Of a stretch of 64,000 bases of DNA, positions 34,860-46,764 are shown piece after piece (the stretch's first letter is position 1; each line of letters starts with the position of its first letter). Origin of the DNA: Bimastos eiseni. Its lineage: Eukaryota > Annelida > Clitellata > Crassiclitellata > Lumbricidae. Below the pieces are notes generated by a model. The model was not told where the DNA came from. It made no database searches and saw nothing but the letters and a program-made list of their open reading frames with translations. Both the position numbers and the translations under genes were made by a program. The DNA lies in assembly GCA_959347315.1 (NCBI GenBank), contig OY365814.1, forward strand, positions 33,950,995 to 34,014,994, read 5' to 3'.

Positions 34860-35110
34860 GGGTGGGTGTGTCTGTGTGCATGGATGTCAACCTGGCTGTC
34901 TGTGTGTCTCTGTCTCTGTTTGTTTATTCGTCTGTATGCTTGTCTATATTTATTTCATTTTGGCCGACAATTTGTCTCTTTCTATGTCCGCCTTTGTAAA
35001 TACTTATCTGTCTGTCTGTCTGTCTGTCTGCTATACGACTCTCTATCTGCCTCCGTCTCCCGCTCTCCCTCTCCATCTGTCTCTCTTTCTCTCCATTCTT
35101 CCGCGCCAAC
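34860..35110. repeat. (CTGT)/(TCTC) microsatellite
   Basis: TG/CTGT-rich with a pure ctgt run at about 35,008-35,030. Confidence 0.85.
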
Positions 35111-35444
35111 CCGGCAAATTGCCACCGCCTTTCCTAAGTAGACTGGTCCCCTGTCGCCTCCGTCTTTCGCCCCACACTCCTTCCCTCCATCTCCAACCCC
35201 TCTCTTTTTCCCTCCCACTACCCCTTCACGGCCAGAGGCGACTAACAGTCAGACACGCCAGCCGAAGCGAAGCGCGTCAAAGCCTACACCCGGTACATAC
35301 CCTCCCTCTTTCCCCTACGCCCTTCTCTTCCCTTCTTCGCCTTTTCCCTTCCCACTCATCCACACTCCTCAGGCAGTCCGTCAAATTTGTCCGGCGTCCG
35401 TTCAATCGTAATAATACTAACAACCACGCTTGTACGATAAGCTA

Positions 35445-35720
35445 ATTCATCTCCGAAGACGTAGGGGAGCGTAGGGCGAGGCTGTTCGCCGGCGTAAAAG
35501 GGGCCCGGCGGATTGATGGATCGATGCGCGGTTGGGCTACTCGGAATGCGGGACCGGGCGCCCGTCACGCCCCTACCGACGAGTGTCTGACGCGGTTCTT
35601 CGACGCGGAGAGCGAGGAGGGAAGGAGCCGCCCTACCGAGGAGGAGGGAGGCAGTGGACGAGAAAGATCGAGAGACATCGATCGAAGTTATATAGCGCAT
35701 TTCATAAAGCAGAACTCCTC
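35445..35720. other. CpG-rich segment
   Basis: High CpG density between 35,455 and 35,660, ending at a LINE-tail word (ttatatagcgc, about 35,690). No exon was recognised; the short open frames have no family resemblance. Confidence 0.3.
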
Positions 35721-35789
35721 CCATTGGACCTCGGAGTCACGGCTCTCGCACTCTGCCTGTGCAACTGGGACTTCAATATTGATCAGTCA

Positions 35790-36125
35790 TTATTCATAGC
35801 ATATAAATATATATATACATGTATATATATGTATATAATTATGTATATTGCACATGTCTTTGTGCATCAGAACTACTACTACATTATACTTTTATGGACA
35901 TAATATATACACATAGATAGATGCACTATTTTTATATGTATTGCTGAATGCATAGACATATATGCATATCTATATATATAAACTATTCATTACTATTTAC
36001 ATTGAACCTAATGAATATATAATTATAGTTATCCATGCACATATATACAGCGTTATCTCCATAGCAACACTTACATGTGTAATAATTCTTAAAATATACA
36101 TAATAATAATTATATGAAAACATGT
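35790..36125. repeat. AT/ATAC simple sequence
   Basis: tata-rich dinucleotide runs. Confidence 0.75.
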
Positions 36126-36285
36126 CATATATCGCAAGTATGTACATGTGTGATCTTCTTTCAAGGAAGTAGAAGGAAAGCGGGAGTGTGGAGAGGGAGG
36201 CAGTGCAGAGGAATATACAGTAGGGATAGGGGAGGACGCAACGAGGGCGAATAGGAAGGGTGGGAGTAATAGAGAATGGAGAGAA

Positions 36286-36288
<3 letters not shown>

Positions 36289-36342
<54 letters not shown>

Positions 36343-36400
36343 GTGTGAGATAAAAGATACATGTATAATATATATAATATTTATATACAGCGAGAGAAGA

Positions 36401-36442
<42 letters not shown>
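36289..36442 (+). repeat. Two (GA)n runs
   Basis: 36,289-36,338 nearly pure GA and 36,391-36,442 GA with few interruptions, separated by an AT-rich spacer. Confidence 0.95.
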
Positions 36443-36446
<4 letters not shown>

Positions 36447-37097
36447 CGCTCAGGCTTCGAGGAAAGATGGACGACTAGCAATTGAAATGTATGGGACTCG
36501 AGCGACAAAAACTAACCCAGATATAAGAATATTCACGTCCTATATGTTCCGCATAGATATGCATATATATATATGCATGCATAGATATCCATATTATTGT
36601 AGACAATTTAAAAACCATATATATAATATATATATATTTCGGTCTTTGGTGAATAATGAGGCCCTTTATGGCAGGAGAGTCCTGCAGCGTATATATAGCC
36701 ATAATAAAGTTCTGCCGGACATAGTCGTTACTCAATAATGATTTCAAACATACATATAAATTATATATACATTTTAATATATCTTGATATAAATTGTTGA
36801 ACTCATGTACACAATTTGGATAATAATAATTATACATTGCAGACCGTGTTTTCCCTGAGGCGAATGCAACTGTGAGAAACCGTGCAAGTCTGGATTTCTT
36901 TACGAAATCTTTCACTTCAATATTTAAAAATTTCGTATTATTTCAAGGTAGACCACCTTACACTTACTTTATGCGTGCAAATCTTTAGTTGTATTGATAT
37001 AAAATTACCTACTAAATAATTAAAGTGAATCCTTCCATTATATTCGTGTAAAAATTCCCGACAATTTCAGGGTGTTGAAGAAAGCAATATTGCTCTG
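36443..37097. other. Gene-free stretch
   Basis: AT-rich; no supported feature. Confidence 0.35.
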
Positions 37098-38032
37098 TTA
37101 TACTCTAAGAACGACTACGTCATAATCAACGCATTTCATAACGTAGTACTACGTTGTATATGGCCTGAGTAATACTACGTTAGATTGACGTAATGATCTC
37201 TGTAACGTATTGAACTGCGTTAAACCTTCTAACGTCGATCAACGCAGTTTGGAGCGTAGCATACGATTTCTGTCTGCTGAATGATTATAATTACAATTCA
37301 AAGAGTCCATTTTAACAGAAAACCTTCATATTGAATAATTCTACATTTCCCCAAAAAATTAAATTTTCGGAGATTCGAACCCACGCCGTTAACTACACTA
37401 AAGATCCCGAGGCAAACGCATACCCATTCGGCTAATCTGCACCACTTGAGTAAATGAGGTAAAATCTCCCACTTAACTCAATGCATTCTGAATGACCATA
37501 ACATGTCTATTTCTCAAACAGTTGGTTTTGCTAGTATACTTTCTACTTTACAGAGATTAGATTCCTGTTTCATTCTTTATAAAGATTTTATATTTAAAAA
37601 CGTCGCACTGCAGAATCGATTGATAGCGAATACAGTTCATTTTGTGTATTCGTACGCACATCGCTATGTGCGGTTCGAAATATGCGAACTTCTCTAAATA
37701 ATGTTATTCACGCTAATTATCATGTGTGAGAACATAGAATTTTTTTACTAAATGTTGATTTATGTGCCTAATAATTTTTTTAAAACCGCAAGTCGCCTAG
37801 TGTACATGATTGTATCCGAACTACATTTTGCGCGCAAGCACACGAAATAGGGTTATAAGAATACAACGTATCTCTACGTTAGATGAGGGTAACGTAGTTT
37901 CAATACGTTCAGCGTTGACGTAGTTTTCTGACGTTGAACGTATTCTACGTCAGTAACAACAGATTAATATGTTTAAAATGGTTAACGTAGTTATATACGT
38001 TATCCGCTAACGTAGTTCTTTTTGAAGTGTAC
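37098..38032. mobile_element. Putative DNA transposon with ACGTAGTT-rich inverted ends
   Basis: Both ends (37,100-37,260 and 37,860-38,030) are packed with aactacgt / acgtagtt words in opposing orientation. The left end reads actctaagaacgactacgt and the right end, inverted, reads cacttcaaaaagaactacgt. A perfect 16-bp palindrome AACGTAGTACTACGTT sits at 37,140-37,155. The interior has no transposase and holds a tRNA-like SINE head. Repeated subterminal words are typical of transposase-binding ends. Family and target duplication are not determined. Confidence 0.5.
37370..37440 (-). mobile_element. tRNA-like SINE head
   Basis: The minus strand has 'TTAGCCGAATGGGTATGCG' (A box) and GGGTTCGAATCTCC (B box), a strong match to pol III internal promoters. 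Nested within the ACGT-rich element, so presumably a later insertion. Confidence 0.5.
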
Positions 38033-38139
38033 GTGAAAACTCCGCTATCATATTCAGAAAGATTTCTTCAAGTATAACAAGAATCATAAAAGACTCTCAT
38101 CCTTAATTCCTTATAACTCTTTGTTTGCCGATTCATTCA

Positions 38140-38345
38140 TATTTAAAATTTATATAGCGCTATGTTAATAAAAATATCCATTGCCAATTTCCACGAACCG
38201 CCTTTAAGGTGAGATAATACCGACACATATTCAGTCAGACTTTCCCCAGTTACAGGAATCGTGAAAGACCATCCTGCTTAGATTTACATCATTCACTCAT
38301 TCATTCACATCGAACATTTATATAGCGCTCCGCCAGAAAGTTACT
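38140..38345 (-). mobile_element. Two LINE-tail hairpin words
   Basis: 'tttatatagcgctatg' at 38,149 and 'catttatatagcgctccg' at 38,312, the latter preceded by an (ATTC)n-like tail. Each is the inverted 3' end of a heavily truncated element. Confidence 0.4.
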
Positions 38346-38435
38346 CGATGCTCTCTATACCATAAGGTGAGAAAACCCCATCTGGGTTGAATCTGCTACA
38401 AACTGTCATGAGAAGCGGTAGCAGTACTTGTATAC

Positions 38436-38548
38436 TAGATGCAGCTCAACGACACTAGATGTGTGATAACGAGGATTATTAGCGTCGCCCTCATCCTTTG
38501 TCCAGGCTTGGGACTGGCACTGCCAGAGAGCGAACAGCGGCGGAGCAG
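38436..38548 (+). repeat. ~110-bp dispersed repeat (plus, near full length)
   Basis: 'ctcaacgacac', 'tgtgtgataacgaggattattagcgtcgccctc', 'gggactggcactgccagagagcgaacagcggcgg'; the central block is the best kept of all copies. Confidence 0.75.
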
Positions 38549-38934
38549 TACGTCTATATCTATGCTCCATATAAAGACATGCGGGATGTTGATGAACTAC
38601 CCCGGGCGGGTATTGGATCGTAATCCGAGGCGGTGATTAAGGGTATGGCCTCGATATATCTCTCGCCAAACAAAGTTCCGCTGGCACAGCGGTCTTTCGT
38701 CCGCTTTGCCCAGCCGCTTGAGGGCCGGACAGACAGACAGAGGGCAGATGATTGCAAAGGATTCTGGGAAATTCGGCAGCTGTCTGTCGCGGTGGGCATC
38801 GACTCGCACAGTTGTGTCAATAGCGACCGAATTGTATCCGACGTCTTCGACAAATGTTTGAGATTCGATTCGGGCTTAGATACGAAATCTGGCGATGATC
38901 GCAATTGTAATAGTAGTTGTAATCGTTAACTCAA

Positions 38935-39205
38935 AATTGTATATAGATACATAGTATATATCTATATATAATTATTTTCAATATATATATATCCTATATA
39001 ATGTATACACTGGAAAAATTTTCACGATATTGGAGACTGATATTATTCGGTTCGGTGAAAAATCCGATATTGTTATATTGAATAAGATCTATATGTAAAT
39101 ATACATAAACAAATATATATGATATGTATTATGTATACATACTATGAATATATATATATAATATATATGTGTATATATATATATATATTATATAGAACAC
39201 CTAGG
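38935..39205. repeat. (TA)n-rich simple sequence
   Basis: Dense tata runs; 39,098-39,147 is nearly duplicated inside the mariner element below. Confidence 0.8.
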
Positions 39206-39352
39206 CATATATATTAATTCTCATGTACCCCTTTGACACATGTATGAGCAACGATAATAAAAAATTATGGTTCAATAGATACAAGTTTCTTTTTATTATA
39301 TTTAATAAATGTTGCTAATATATACGTTGACTATGTATGCGTATATCTATGT

Positions 39353-39380
39353 TGTGTGTGTGTGTGTGTGTGTGTGTGTA
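39353..39380 (+). repeat. (TG)n microsatellite
   Basis: Pure tg dinucleotides, about 13 units. Confidence 0.95.
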
Positions 39381-39628
39381 TGCATGATGTATATGTATAT
39401 GACGCTGCAGTGTCATGACACGAGTGACAAAACGTGATGACATACTTTCATCAATAGATGACCAGTCGCCCATAAAATCCATCTTCTGATTGACTCACTG
39501 TCCGTCAATCCGTTCCTACGCACGTCTGTCCGTCCGTCCGTCTGTCTGCATGCTCGTTCCTGTCTGTGTTACTTCTTTCTTATATTACTTTTTTCGCTAG
39601 CCTGGATATATGTTTACTTGTATGTCTA

Positions 39629-40729
39629 CACCGTGTATCAAAATAAACCAAGCAAATTTGTTTTTGTCAGAACTTTGTCAAATTTCCACCAATTTTAATA
39701 ATTTTTGGTAGGTAGATGGCATAATAGCTGAAGTCTTATGCTATATATAAATGTTCCACCTCACCTGACTCACATCACCGCACTACATAACTATACATAA
39801 ACAAATATATATGGTATATATAATGTATACATACTATGCAGGGCTTACGTATATAAAACAAATAAATAAATATAATTATATACTATAAACACGGATGTGA
39901 CAATTAATTTTTATTTTAATGCTTAAATTTTTAATGCTTAAATTTTATTACTTGCAACAAACTATCTGACGACTGAATTAGCACGCAGTAAAGTAAAATA
40001 GGATTTAGGCTACTTAACAGAGTTTTATAAATGTTACCACAGATCTGCTTAAGAGTGTTAAAATTGGTGCGCGAAATGTGCCCCTCTACATGGACACAAG
40101 CGCTTAGGCAGCGACGCCATTGGCCGATAGCAGCATCAACGATAGACTGGTCAAAACGCGCCCATTCGTCAATCAGACGCATTTTCAGTTCGTCGACGTT
40201 GGCTGTTCTGGTGCTGTAAACCTTCTTCTGCAGCACATTCCCTATGCTATAGTCGACTGGGTTAAGATCTGGTGAATTCGGCGGCCAGTGTTGGCGGGAT
40301 GAAGTCGGGCGTCTCTCGCTCCAGGAAAGAGACAGAGTCGCGTGCTCGATGCGCCGGGGCACCATCCTGTTGAAAGTCAAAAACGTTGCCATGGGATATC
40401 CGCCGTATGTCCGGCAGTAGTTTCTGGGTAACGACATTGTCGTTGTCGCGATAGTATGGCCCATTCACTTTGACACCCGGCTCGATGAAATAGAGTTCAG
40501 TGTAGCCATTGCAAGTAATCAAATTTAAGCGTTATACTAAAAATTGGTACAACTGTGTTTAACAAGGTAGTGCGGTTATATGAGTCAGGTGATGTGGAAA
40601 ATTAACATATGGCATAAAATTTCAGCCATTTATCCATCTTACCTACCAATAGTTATTAAAATTGGTGCATGGAAATTCGACGAAGTTCTGAAAAAAACAA
40701 TTTTGCTTGGTTTATTTTGAGACACGGTG
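39629..40729 (-). mobile_element. Deleted Tc1/mariner element with ~160-bp inverted repeats
   Basis: Bounded by TA dinucleotides (39,627-39,628; 40,730-40,731), the Tc1/mariner target. The ends CACCGTGTATCAAAATAAAC and, inverted, CACCGTGTCTCAAAATAAAC begin inverted repeats of about 158 and 162 bp (to 39,786 and from 40,568), long for this superfamily. The interior keeps only the C-terminal half of a minus-strand transposase, so the copy is not autonomous. Confidence 0.85.
39931..40524 (-). pseudogene. Tc1/mariner transposase remnant (C-terminal half)
   Basis: One frame gives FDFQQDGAPAHRA (second catalytic Asp of the DDE/D triad). After a frameshift near 40,285 a second gives WPPNSPDLNPVDYSI (third acidic residue region). 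Spacing between the two Asp is about 32-33 residues as it stands, compatible with the DD34D/E classes after an indel. The N-terminal DNA-binding domains and the first Asp are missing, because only about 40 bp separate the right inverted repeat from the surviving codons. Minus strand, inside the element at 39,629-40,729. Confidence 0.85.
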
Positions 40730-40739
40730 TATACAGGTT

Positions 40740-40970
40740 GTCTGTATTCGTTTCTGCTTGTTTGTCTGTCTGCGTTTCGTCTGTTTGTACTTGTGCCTAT
40801 GTCACTCTGTGTATATGTCTTCATGTATCCGTCTGTCTGTTTAAATGTATTATTGTCTGTTCGTCTGCCTGTTTGTCTGTATGTTTAGCTGTCTGTTTAT
40901 CTGTCTGTCTGATTGTGTCCGTTTGATTGTCTGTCTGTCTCTCTCGATATCTGTTTCGGTGTTAACTCTC
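40740..40970. repeat. (CTGT)n microsatellite
   Basis: Degenerate ctgt/tgtc units directly abutting the mariner element. Confidence 0.85.
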
Positions 40971-41109
40971 TTTCTCTGTCGTTTCTTGACTTTGTGTGGA
41001 ATCGATGTTCACCATTTGTCTTCAGCTGATGACAGATTTCGAATCTCCACGAGAGGTTCCTGTTCAGTGAACAGACAGGATCAATATTCAGATGTTTACG
41101 GGTCAGTGA

Positions 41110-41534
41110 ACAAAGAGGATCAAAGAAAACATAGAGCGACAGAGAGAGACAGGGACAGAGCAAGAGAGACAGAGAGAGACACACCCACAGAGACACGCAC
41201 AGAGACAGACAGAGAGACAGAGACAGACACAGAGAGCAGACAGACAGATATAGGCAGCGCCAGACAAACAGACAAATAGTAGGAGACAGACAGACAAACA
41301 GAGACACAGACAGAGAGGGAGAGGGGCGGTGAGATAGGAATACATGGTCGAAGAAACGGGGGGAAGAGGCATAAACAGAAGCCTATACCGAGACGGACAG
41401 AAACGGAAAAAGAGACAAGCAGACAGAGAAAAGAGAGACGGAGAGGCAGAAAGAAAGACAGAATGAAAGAAAGAAATACAGAGCGAGAGTAAAAGCTAGA
41501 CGGAGACAGAGAGTGCGTGAGAGAGATAGAGAGT

Positions 41535-41600
<66 letters not shown>
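41110..41600. repeat. (ACAG)n / (GAGA)n microsatellites
   Basis: acag-rich to about 41,310, then mixed purine, then nearly pure GA at 41,537-41,595. All long open frames here are Leu-Ser or Arg-Glu artefacts. Confidence 0.9.
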
Positions 41601-42772
41601 CAGATAGGCCCAGAGAGGGGAAACAATGTCGTGCCCCATGGGGCGAGATAGAGGGGAAGGGTGAAGGGGAGGGAGCAGCCAACTATCGACGTCGGTCGCC
41701 GACGTGGTCACTCGAGCGCATGATGCGGACGTCAATATAACTGTTTTGACCAAATTGGTCATTTTCACTGACCAGCGCTGACCACTCATGGAACGCTTCA
41801 TTAGACAATTTCCTTCAATCGCCAGATGCGTCGCTCTACCGATCAGCTTCATACAGGTCTGTGGTGACCAGGAGGACCCACCCTCTACTGTCTGCAGATC
41901 TGTGGACAGAGGCTTTTGCGATTAATGTATTTACACGCATGTCTATCTCTCTCTGTCTTTAGATGTGCGTCTGTTCGTTCTGTCTGTCTGTTTGTCTGTC
42001 TACCGTCTATTCCATGTCTGTCTGTCTATTCGCCTCTGTATCTCTCTGTCTTTGTCTCTGTATCCTTCCGTCGTCTTATAGATACCTTTACTATCGTTAT
42101 GTGGTAGAGACACCAGAGAAGCGATTGTATCAGATGAAATTTTCTTAAGCTTCCTCGATCTTAACCATTTGGAACAATTTGCTGGATGCTATAGAAGTTA
42201 TTAGATTATCGTTGCTACTACAACTATTACATCCTTCACTACTATTACATCCACAATTTATTATTACAATTAGGCTACAACTGATGTTACTATAAAAAAA
42301 ACAAATATTATTTTGCACTACTTCTTATACTAATACTACTGAGCAAGACTACTTTACTACCTATAGCATATTATAATGGATAATATCCTACAATGATGGA
42401 TTAGATCGTATCAAAAGCAGATTAAAATATAACTACTATAATAGATTTATTTTATATAATACATTAGACTAGATTAGGTTGGTCTTCCTCGGCATGCATA
42501 GGCCGCCACGGAGTCCTTCCCTTCTAGTCCTTCATTGAATGATGAAGTGATTGCCAGAGGTTCTCCAGTTCCCTCTGCTCTCCAGGGCTCTCCATAAACC
42601 ACTCGTCTGGAAAGACGTCGACAAACAATCCACCTCGCATCCACGTCCACTTCTTCCACTCAGCCACATGTGGAGCAGAGTGGACCCAATGCCGTGCTAA
42701 TCGGGTTCGAATCGTATAGTCGTCAACTGTATTGAATTGCACTTCAGAGTGTTTTATAATGTACTGTAGAAT
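41601..42772. other. Gene-free; one unassigned 72-codon frame
   Basis: Includes a short CTGT patch (41,965-42,030). The minus frame at 42,524-42,742 has unusually ordinary amino-acid composition (several Trp, few repeats), but I recognise no family and see no flanking splice partners. GGGTTCGAATC at 42,703 on the plus strand resembles a B box, so a SINE is an alternative. Confidence 0.3.
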
Positions 42773-42912
42773 GTAACGTAATCAAGCATTTATATAGCAC
42801 CGCTCGAATCAGCAGCGCTATCGACGGGCGCATGTGCTTGGGCCAGGGAACAGGAAAGTCTTAAGGCGGCTCCGGAACTGGTAAGGCGAAGGTTAGTGAT
42901 TCCAGGCGCAGG
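42773..42912 (-). mobile_element. CR1/L2-like LINE 3' end
   Basis: The minus strand reads FRSRLKTFLF, the 'LKT.LF' C-terminal motif, then the GCGC hairpin and 'gtgctatataaatgcttgattac' end with an atgtaac-like tail. Confidence 0.6.
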
Positions 42913-43021
42913 GACCGTGGAAGACGAATGCATAGTTTTGAATAGCATGTTAAAATAATGATAAGTAGTATTGTTTTTATCGTATAGGGTGGCCTAGTAT
43001 AGTCATTTGTAATACAGAAAT

Positions 43022-43321
43022 CAGGGGTGTAACAAGCGGGGGAAGAGGGGCACCGCCCCCTAGTTTCAACACTGGGGGCAAAGCCCTCTGTTTTAGTGCT
43101 CGGTCCCCCCGGATGCACCCCAAATCGCTTCTTTTTTATGTTTCTCCAGTGACTTTTTAAGATGACTTTTGTTAAGATAATTTGTGCCCCCCCATTTTTC
43201 AAATATCTGGAGGGCAAAATTCAAAAAGTGGGTGGGAGGGGGCCAAAAAAATGTGTTCCGATCCATGCAATTTTTTCAATAATGCCCCCCCCCCACTTTT
43301 TAAAACCTTGTTACACCTCTG
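43022..43321. mobile_element. hAT MITE, family CAGRGGTGTAACAAG, copy 1
   Basis: 300 bp with perfect inverted ends CAGGGGTGTAACAAG / CTTGTTACACCTCTG (one mismatch) and candidate 8-bp duplications acagaaat / acagtaac (6 of 8). C/G homopolymer-rich interior, no coding capacity. Closely similar to copy 2 about 780 bp away. Confidence 0.8.
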
Positions 43322-43829
43322 ACAGTAACAGTATATATCATACATTATAGTATTGCTTTGCATGGGGCAGCATTGAACACTGTGTGTCAGTTATAATACC
43401 CCTACACAAACTGAGACCCAGGCATATTCCTAGTCAGGTTGGCTCGCTCGAGTCTGACTTGACTCGACTCGACTCGCATCAGTTGACTCTCCTTTCTCTG
43501 TAGACATTCCGTACACAAACAGGAAATTCCTGAGCAAATACTCCTCTGACCGAACTCGTGTCTCCGATCGTAGCGCTCGGGATTTCCGTTTGCTGCTCGT
43601 CCTCGAGTTATTAAATTTGAGTCGTCGGATAGAGAGGGCGCTTCCAACTCTAGATTGTCAAGCCCATTCGCCGCAGGGCGATAGCAAGCGAGAACTCTGA
43701 CACAAATTGAAACAGCAAATAGTCGCCAAGATAAGATCGACAAACCCGTCTGAGTGCGCTTGAGTGAATTATAGGGACGACCGTAGAAAAACCAGCACAC
43801 TCGCCTTGGGGGGGGGGCGATGGAGAGAG

Positions 43830-43945
43830 CGCTAACAAGAACACCACAAAGAAAGCTAAATAGGACACTAACAAGAACGCTAACAAGCACACTACAAAGG
43901 ACATTGCGAATAACACGGCAAAAAACACTAACAAGACACCTCAAA
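43830..43945 (-). repeat. Degenerate ~12-bp repeat (cactaacaagaa)
   Basis: Units of aaca-rich 'cactaacaagaacg' separated by acaaagga variants. The valine/leucine-rich open frame on the complement comes from this repeat. Confidence 0.6.
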
Positions 43946-44102
43946 TATTTGTTAATGGTTCTTTAACCATTTTCATTTTCACTCGATATCTTGATAATAA
44001 TTATTGTGCTTTTAACTCTTGGAGTTTAATCGACACCGTTAGGATATGTGAGTGTTATTTACCCTAATTATTATATACCTAATTACATGTATACGTATAT
44101 TG

Positions 44103-44373
44103 CAGGGGTGTAACAAGCGGGGGCAGGGGGCACCGGCCCCAGTTTCAAAACTGGGGAGCAGTGCTCAGTGCCCCCACATGTGCCCCCAAATCGGTTCTTT
44201 TTGTTTCTCCAATGGCTTTTTAAGATGACTTTTGCTAAGATAATTTGTGACTCCATTTTTCAAATTTCTGGGTTACCAAAATTAAAAAAGTGGGGGGTAA
44301 AAATTTTTTTTGCCTTAGCGCAATATTTTTTCAGTTATGCCCCCCCACTTTTCAAAACCTTGTTACACCTCTG
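44103..44373. mobile_element. hAT MITE, family CAGRGGTGTAACAAG, copy 2
   Basis: 271 bp, same ends as copy 1, with target duplications gtatattg (44,095-44,102) and gtgtattg (44,374-44,381), 7 of 8 identical. Two copies with different target sites establish independent insertions. Confidence 0.85.
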
Positions 44374-46360
44374 GTGTATTGTGTATCAATGCAAGTATGT
44401 ATATAAGTGTTTGTAAGTATGCATGTATGTAAACTATATAAGTTTACACGAGGGCACATGTGTACATGTAAGAATATATGGAGACCATTTTGAGCCATAA
44501 AGCCCCCCTTACTTATATAACTGCCCTGATTATCACCAATTCACAAACGATGTCTGGCACCGTTTATGATCTCCAATAAGACCGACAGCGCAATGTAGGA
44601 CAGACTGAAGCTTCGAATGTCAACTATCGACAGTACAGGCAAATATATGACAACCTTTGACAGTTAGTCGCCAATCTGTCGGCCGCTTTCTGTATTATAT
44701 CGGCGGTGGCGCTTCCTTTACACGCGATCCGATTCTATCGACGGTCAAGAATTTGCGGTCGAGTTGAGGGAGAGATTGAGAAGAAAGTGTGAAGGAGAGT
44801 TTGGAGGAGTTGGTGAAAAAGCTCTGTTAAGAGTCTGTTTCCCATGTTATTACCGACCGCGTCTCCTGCGCTTCTAAAGTTGTTTCTATGTAAAGGATAT
44901 ATTGAGCGATGCTGGGCTTCCTGAATAGGCGCTAGGTAAATTATCTGGGTGGATGGACGAATGGACGGATGAGTCCGTGAGTGGATGGATGGACAGAGAC
45001 ATCCATGTCATGTGTGAACGGGAATTCGTTGGTTGGCTCCACAATTGTGAGACATTACTTAGTAATATAAGTAAGTAAGAAAGTAAGTGTTAGTAATGAC
45101 ACTTCACATCGTATAACTATCGTATAGAGCGCCTCCGAGTTGGTATATTGGAGGGGCGCTAAATAACTGTTCGATTACATGGATGGATGGATACTTAAAA
45201 CGATTGTTATGGTGAAACATAAATTTTCGTCATTATTACAGATGAACAAATTGAACATTCTGGAAACTGACTTAGCTACGGCAGAATTTCTTATCCACCA
45301 TAGGCTGTCTCATTGTCTGAACGGACCTGCATATATAGACCTAATTAAAAACTGACCTAATTAAAAATTGGTGCTGATACGCCATCAGGTGATACCTTGT
45401 TTGTGCATTATGTAACCACCGGAGTTACAGAAGTTACCAATACCTGGCACTAATTGGGAGGGATACGAAGCAGACGAAAACTGAGTCATTGACCTAGATT
45501 ATAATAATTTATGTGTGTATGGCTACACCCTGGACTTCTGCCGCATTAATCGGCAGTCGCGTTTGTTTTTTGTTAACGAAATAAAACGACTTGATATATT
45601 GAACTCGAAATCTAAGTAAAATGTGTTAAAAGGAAGATTTTTTTATTTGGGCAGCATAAATTTAGATGAACTTTACGGCGATCATATGTTCAATGTTACC
45701 TTGTCGAGCACACGGATGTCAAGTTTGGTGACACGTTGCGGATTCATATCCCTTCCATATTAGTCCCAGCAACTACTAATTAACAGAATAGTACACGGTA
45801 ACGCCTGCCCGTATTCATGAACATACAATGACGTCTATATATGAACATTTGCGTCACACCATTCATTACTTTTCCGTGACCTCATCGCTTAAAGCGATAT
45901 CGCATCTCGCAGGCAGCATCGCTCAAGCGATACCGATACGGCTAAGTTACAGCATAAATTACTAAACAAATCAAAATTGCAAATGTCAACCTTGAATGTT
46001 GATCTAAGGTTGCGGTGTTCCGCAAGTGTTCCTATTTTCGATGAAACGTAACGTAGCCTATAAGTGAAAAGAAACCTGGAACAAAAGTTATGATCCTGTT
46101 TCGGAGAAACTTAGCTGACTCCAGTCCAGCTAAGGGAACCGGTCATAAAGAATTTATATTGCGCCAGGGTTATGCAGCTTAAGAGGCGGGGCTTACAACT
46201 ACGGGTGGTCTCCTTGGGAATACACAATCAAGATGGATAGGGAGAAACACTCAGAATGTGATTTAATGTGACGCGTGATTTAATTTTGTGTTTGATTTAA
46301 AGTGACGTTTGAATCAAGTGATGTGGTTCAGCGGAACATAATGTGATACATGTGAGACTT
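44374..46360. other. Gene-free; LINE-tail scraps
   Basis: 'gaggggcgctaaataactg' at about 45,150 is a plus-strand LINE end, and 'atttatattgcgcc' near 46,150 is another scrap. A ggat-rich patch lies at 44,950-45,000. No gene. Confidence 0.35.
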
Positions 46361-46513
46361 AAAGAGAAAAGGAGAGAGACAGAGAGAAAAAAGGAGAGAG
46401 AAAAGGAGAGAGAAAAGGAGAGAGAAAAGGAGAGAGAGACAGAGAGAGACAGAGAGAGACAGAGAGAGACAGAGAGAAAAGGAGAGAGAGAGAGAAAGAG
46501 ACAGAGAGAAAAG

Positions 46514-46550
<37 letters not shown>

Positions 46551-46571
46551 CAAGAGAGAGAGAGAGAGAGA

Positions 46572-46602
<31 letters not shown>

Positions 46603-46665
46603 CAAGAGAGAGAGAGAGAAAAGGAGAGAGAGAGAAAGACAGATAGACAGATACAGAGAGACAGA
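46361..46665 (+). repeat. GA-rich satellite with agagagaaaagg units
   Basis: Higher-order units of about 14-16 bp (gagagagaaaag) at the left, grading into plain (GA)n and (ACAG)n at the right. Confidence 0.9.
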
Positions 46666-46764
46666 CAGACAGAGATGGGGAAGGGAGAGAGAGGGAATAA
46701 GGGAGGGAGACAGACTACTTAATAACTTACTTGTAAATCACATACAGGTACAATCGTTACTCTA

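Noticed and set aside
37370..37440. Possible genuine tRNA genes here and at 13.4, 24.9, 11.3 and 51.8 kb
   Set aside because: A and B boxes are present, but acceptor stems do not pair and body sequences are shared as SINEs (11.3, 24.9) or are followed by unrelated tails.
42524..42742. 72-codon minus frame with normal amino-acid composition
   Set aside because: No family recognised, no splice partners seen, and a B-box-like word overlaps its upstream end. It is noted in the gene-free entry but not called.
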